Under the pieces are notes generated by a model that did not search any database, was not told the origin of the DNA, and worked only from the letters and a program-made list of their open reading frames with translations. A DNA stretch of 64,000 nt. Origin: Acidobacteriota bacterium. Lineage in GTDB: Bacteria > Acidobacteriota > Blastocatellia > Pyrinomonadales > Pyrinomonadaceae. Made by a program: the position numbers and the translations under genes. Location: assembly GCA_020199835.1 (NCBI GenBank), contig JAIVJV010000002.1, positions 62,001 through 126,000 on the forward strand, written 5' to 3'. Positions 61,301-64,000 of the stretch are shown one piece after another (within the stretch, counting starts at the first letter, position 1; every line of letters starts with the position of its first letter).

Positions 61301-62500
61301 TCAGGAAGCAGCTTTTGTAGCCGGCGCGCTTGCGCTTGCGCTTGTGCTCGTAGCCGAAGTCGAAGCCGAGGATGCCGAACTGCCACTGCCGGCTCCGGAC
61401 TTGAAGAAGGTTGAAAGCAATTGCGCTCCGCCGACGGCGGCAGCCATGCTGATAATGAAAATCACGCCGGGGTTGTCGTAAGAGCCGGTCGTTTGAAACA
61501 TGACCACCTGGATTTTGCCGACGATTGCGACGAACGACACCACCAGACCGATTAGACTGGTAACGGTGACGGCCATCACGACCTCACGCCGCGAGATGAG
61601 TCCCTGTTGTTGCAGGCGCTGTAGGTAGAGTTTGAGAACCGCGCCGATGACCACGCCGATGAACATCGCGATCACGAGAACGCGATCGCGCGGCCTGATC
61701 TTTATTTTCGCGCGATGCTCCAGATCGGTTACGACGCGTCCGTAGCTATCGTCGTACGTGATCTGAAAAATGAGTTCGGGCGGGTTGCTAAAGCCGCTCA
61801 AGAGGGTGCTGAATGACATCGGAGCGGCCTTCAGATCCACATCGATACCGCCGCGATGCCGCGCGTCGATAGTGACGTTCTCGATCGGGATCGTGGTTTT
61901 TTCGATTAGACCTTGCGGATCGCACTTGACCGTAATCAAGCGAATGTTAACGGGGTAATCGGTAAAGTTGTTTTCCAGTTCGAGCCTGTAAGTGTTCTTC
62001 GTGCCGGTGAAGAACTCGGTCGTGCTGGAGGGGTCGTTGACTCCCGTTAGCTTGCCTTTGTTTTTGACGCCGACATAAAGCCAGAAGGTGCGGTTGATAT
62101 TCTTGTCGTTCGGGTACCCAAGGGTAACGGTTATCAGATAGATCCGCGGCTCGGTGTTTGCGGGAATGTCCACGAGATACTTGTAGTCGGTCGTTTGGAG
62201 ACCGGTCGCCTGATCGAACGCAGCGTTTTTACTGATCTCGGTAAAACCGAACTTGGCCTGCTCGTGCGGCTGAAATTCCCTCAACTCGAGGTTGGTCCGG
62301 TCTTTGGTGCTGAGCGAGACCATTAGCTCGAGATGATGGTTTCCGGCGTAAGCTTTGTCGACTTCGTACGTGACGTTGCCGAAGAACTCCTGCGAGCCGC
62401 GAGTGATCTTTTCGAGGGGAAACGTTCTTGCGCTCGCCACAGTCGTGACGGCGATTACCAGGAGAATCAATCGGGAGGCTTTTGATAGCAGGGAAGGCAT
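61301..62500 (-). CDS. Exported membrane protein with beta domains and low-complexity tail
   Basis: A 399-residue protein: signal peptide (1-24), about 230 residues of beta-rich periplasmic region, then three hydrophobic segments (about 272-290, 305-325 and 340-362) and an Ala/Ser/Thr-rich C-terminal tail. No family is recognised. A pair of GTGTGCACA elements lies 113-144 bp upstream of its start. It is the first gene of a two-gene unit with the TPR-like protein. Confidence 0.68.
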   Translation of the reverse strand: MPSLLSKASRLILLVIAVTTVASARTFPLEKITRGSQEFFGNVTYEVDKAYAGNHHLELMVSLSTKDRTNLELREFQPHEQAKFGFTEISKNAAFDQATGLQTTDYKYLVDIPANTEPRIYLITVTLGYPNDKNINRTFWLYVGVKNKGKLTGVNDPSSTTEFFTGTKNTYRLELENNFTDYPVNIRLITVKCDPQGLIEKTTIPIENVTIDARHRGGIDVDLKAAPMSFSTLLSGFSNPPELIFQITYDDSYGRVVTDLEHRAKIKIRPRDRVLVIAMFIGVVIGAVLKLYLQRLQQQGLISRREVVMAVTVTSLIGLVVSFVAIVGKIQVVMFQTTGSYDNPGVIFIISMAAAVGGAQLLSTFFKSGAGSGSSASSASTSATSTSASASAPATKAAS

Positions 62501-62612
62501 TTCGTTAGATGGTTGGGCAATGCGTATGCCAGCGTGATGAATGCTTGCGCGGACGGAAGTAGCGGTGCGTTTACACCTGTTCTAAGAAGCACGAGGTGTT
62601 GACTCAACGGCG

Positions 62613-62644
62613 GTGTGCACAATGAGCGACAGTGGGTGTGCACA
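62613..62644. promoter_or_regulatory. Repeated GTGTGCACA element
   Basis: Two copies of GTGTGCACA at 62613-62621 and 62636-62644, 23 bp apart (about two helical turns), each with the GTGCAC palindrome. They sit in the 176-bp gap upstream of the 399-residue protein gene and downstream of the dioxygenase gene. A regulator site is possible. Confidence 0.35.
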
Positions 62645-62676
62645 TTTGTTGTCTGGCGAGAGCTGCCAGGTTGAGT

Positions 62677-63381
62677 TCACTTCGAAGGTTCGCGTTCCAG
62701 CACGATGTCGAACACGCCGGTTTGAAAGCTCGTTCCGTTTATCTTTTTGTCTTCGACGGCGATTGCGTTTTCCACTCGGAACATCGGATCGTTCCGTTTG
62801 GAATCGCCTTGAAAATGGATCTCGGTGACGAGTGGCTGGTAGCCGGGACAGACGGCGACGAGATGATAATGTGCGCAGCGCCAAAATTCCGGAGCACCGG
62901 TCGGATTCGGCCGATAGGGAATCGGGCGAATGCTTTCGAGCTCGTAGTAACCGGACTCGGAAGTGACTAACCGGCCGCGGTTGCGGTAGTCAGTGACGCC
63001 GTTTGAGTACTTCTCCTGCATGTCGACGTGCCAGAAGTCCAGGACGGCTCCGGGCAACGGACGCCTGGTATCGAAGGCCCAGACGCGACCCGAAAGAATG
63101 AACGTCGTGCCCGGCTCTCCCGGCACGCTCAGTTTGCCTCTGAAGGGAGCACCGGTTCTGTAGAACGGTCCGTAAGGTTGCGGCGTAATCTTTTTCAGTT
63201 CGGCTGTTGGGCTGGCGACTGGTTGAGCTGGGCCCATTTGGATCAGGACACGATCGGCTTGGTTGCGGTTGATCTCCTGCGTTGGTTGCGCGTCGCAGCG
63301 AAGGACCAGCCCGGAGGCGCCCACGGTTGCGAGTCCCATTGCGGTTTGCTGCAGGAAAATTCGGCGTGTTGAGTCAAACAT
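62677..63381 (-). CDS. Intradiol-ring-cleavage-dioxygenase-like protein with Tat-type signal
   Basis: A 234-residue protein with a twin-arginine-like signal (RRIFL, residues 6-10, then a hydrophobic stretch). The catalytic domain keeps the ferric ligands of protocatechuate/catechol dioxygenases: Y125 (EKYSN), Y156 (PIPYRP), H171 and H173 (CAHYHL). Intradiol enzymes cleave catechols between the hydroxyls; Tat-exported versions are known but poorly characterised. ATG 63381 is preferred to a GTG at 63390 because AAGGTG is well spaced. No other aromatic-degradation genes are nearby. Confidence 0.83.
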   Translation of the reverse strand: MFDSTRRIFLQQTAMGLATVGASGLVLRCDAQPTQEINRNQADRVLIQMGPAQPVASPTAELKKITPQPYGPFYRTGAPFRGKLSVPGEPGTTFILSGRVWAFDTRRPLPGAVLDFWHVDMQEKYSNGVTDYRNRGRLVTSESGYYELESIRPIPYRPNPTGAPEFWRCAHYHLVAVCPGYQPLVTEIHFQGDSKRNDPMFRVENAIAVEDKKINGTSFQTGVFDIVLEREPSK

Positions 63382-63453
63382 GTCGCTCACCTTCTCGGCC
63401 GTAGTAGTTTCTGTAGATGAAACACCGGGCGCGAGTGTTTTGTGCCGAACTTT

Positions 63454-63558
63454 AACGCCGAAGGCGTTCGCAGCAAACGTTTTCGGCGTTCAGGACAAAC
63501 GCTTTCGGCGTTCAGGACAAACGCCTTCGGCGCTGGTGCAAACACCTTTCGGCGTTCG
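63454..63558. repeat. Palindrome followed by 22-bp tandem repeats
   Basis: AACGCCGAAGGCGTT (63454-63468) precedes four units of about 22 bp starting AAACG(C/T)(C/T)TTCGGCG, at 63475-63496, 63497-63518, 63519-63539 and 63540-63558. The first two differ at one base. The CTTCGGCG core also occurs in the ~40-bp repeats at 30859-30978. There are no unique spacers. Confidence 0.75.
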
Positions 63559-63584
63559 AGGTGTGCAAAGCCGGGCCGACTACA

Positions 63585-63998
63585 CTAATTCAATCGGTTG
63601 TACTTCTTCATCGCTTGCTGCAATCGATCGTGCGGGATGGCGTAGACGGTGTTGCCGTTGATGCCGGTCATTGTTTCCGCGGCGATCAAGGCGTTGATGA
63701 TCGCTTCTTCGGTCGCCTGCACCGTCGCCGCGAAGATCGGGTTGATGCTGTCGTTCGGCAGCATCTTCAGGGTCGCAAAACCGCTTTGCTTTCCGGCGCC
63801 GGCGTTGGCCGTGGAGAACGCAATGAATATGTCGCCTGACGAGTTGCCGCCAATGCCGCCGTTCTTGCCGATGCCGAGCGCGGCACGCTTCACCACACGC
63901 TTCAACTGATGCGGCAGCAACGGCGCATCAGTCGCCACCACGACGATGATCGAGCCTGTGTCAGCCGGAACTTCCTTCGGCATGAGATCCGTGATCTC
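63585..63998 (-). CDS. P1-family (DmpA-type) aminopeptidase, C-terminal part (5' end outside window)
   Basis: About 137 residues are visible, open to the right edge. GSIIVVVATDAPLLPHQLKR and GNSSGDIFIAFSTAN are hallmark segments of DmpA/P1 (S58) peptidases. DmpA self-cleaves at a Gly-Ser bond to make alpha and beta chains; the Ser of the GSIIVV segment is probably that nucleophile, so most or all of the beta chain is visible. The ATG at 63983 is internal. Members hydrolyse N-terminal D- or L-residues or beta-peptides. The 22-bp repeats lie 27 bp downstream. Confidence 0.88.
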   Translation of the reverse strand, partial: EITDLMPKEVPADTGSIIVVVATDAPLLPHQLKRVVKRAALGIGKNGGIGGNSSGDIFIAFSTANAGAGKQSGFATLKMLPNDSINPIFAATVQATEEAIINALIAAETMTGINGNTVYAIPHDRLQQAMKKYNRLN

Positions 63999-64000
63999 AC

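Noticed and set aside
63475..63558. Possible CRISPR array
   Set aside because: Units are contiguous 21-22-bp repeats without unique spacers, and there are no cas genes in the window.

Overview
The window reads as a chromosome segment of a GC-rich, diderm, free-living heterotroph, most likely an Acidobacteriota member of the Blastocatellia/Pyrinomonadaceae kind. This is an inference from gene content: an Oar-type TonB-dependent receptor with an N-terminal carboxypeptidase-regulatory-like domain, a CRTAC1/ASPIC-UnbV protein, many secreted TPR proteins, a PEP-CTERM protein, a meso-DAP-type MurE, and a periplasm-oriented starch locus. I saw no rRNA, tRNA, prophage, insertion sequence or CRISPR array.

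Layout. 0-8 kb: the 3' part of murE, a secreted propeller-like protein, then a minus-strand run (CoA ligase, secreted TonB-domain protein, DinB-like protein, lysA-like decarboxylase, amino-acid permease). 8-10 kb: an ATP-grasp protein and a ferritin-like protein. 10.2-13.7 kb: a translationally coupled three-gene operon of membrane fatty-acid desaturase, condensation-type acyltransferase and GH3-family amido synthetase, which looks like an uncharacterised lipid or N-acyl-amide pathway. 13.8-16.6 kb: a TPR protein and a secreted glucose/sorbosone-dehydrogenase-like protein.

16.6-26.3 kb holds the most unusual system. A zinc-ribbon membrane protein is divergent from a seven-gene cluster: a coiled-coil protein, a PspA/IM30 (ESCRT-III-like) protein, a membrane-anchored substrate-binding protein fused to an OmpA peptidoglycan-binding domain, an ABC permease, an ABC ATPase, a membrane coiled-coil protein and an AAA+ ATPase. 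My inference is an envelope-maintenance or stress machine that couples periplasmic ligand sensing and peptidoglycan anchoring to PspA membrane remodelling, with the AAA+ protein as a possible Vps4-like partner.

26.4-40.6 kb is mixed: an HTH regulator, an orphan DUF433 protein, a threonine-dehydratase-like enzyme, a trypsin-like protease, a LigC-size ATP-dependent DNA ligase convergent with a LigD-type polymerase, a GNAT protein, an Nramp-related transporter without the DPGN motif, an SCO copper protein with a fused heavy-metal-binding domain, a divergent citrate-synthase-like protein, a phosphofructokinase with the pyrophosphate-type signature, and a CRTAC1 protein. The space between the two NHEJ-type genes is full of short degenerate tandem repeats.

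40.7-60.0 kb is a starch/maltodextrin locus: ROK regulator, TonB-dependent receptor, TPR protein, then six genes with overlapping or abutting stop and start codons (GH13; GH77-GH13 fusion; SLC45-like sugar transporter; GH13-GH15 fusion; ROK glucokinase; GH31). It can plausibly take an extracellular alpha-glucan through outer-membrane uptake, periplasmic hydrolysis, inner-membrane import and phosphorylation. The GH77-GH13 protein carries a signal-peptide-like segment in its middle, which predicts a membrane-spanning enzyme or a cleaved polyprotein. 60-64 kb: a PEP-CTERM protein, two secreted/membrane proteins of unknown function, an intradiol-dioxygenase-like protein with a Tat-type signal, a 22-bp tandem repeat, and the 3' part of a DmpA-type P1 peptidase.
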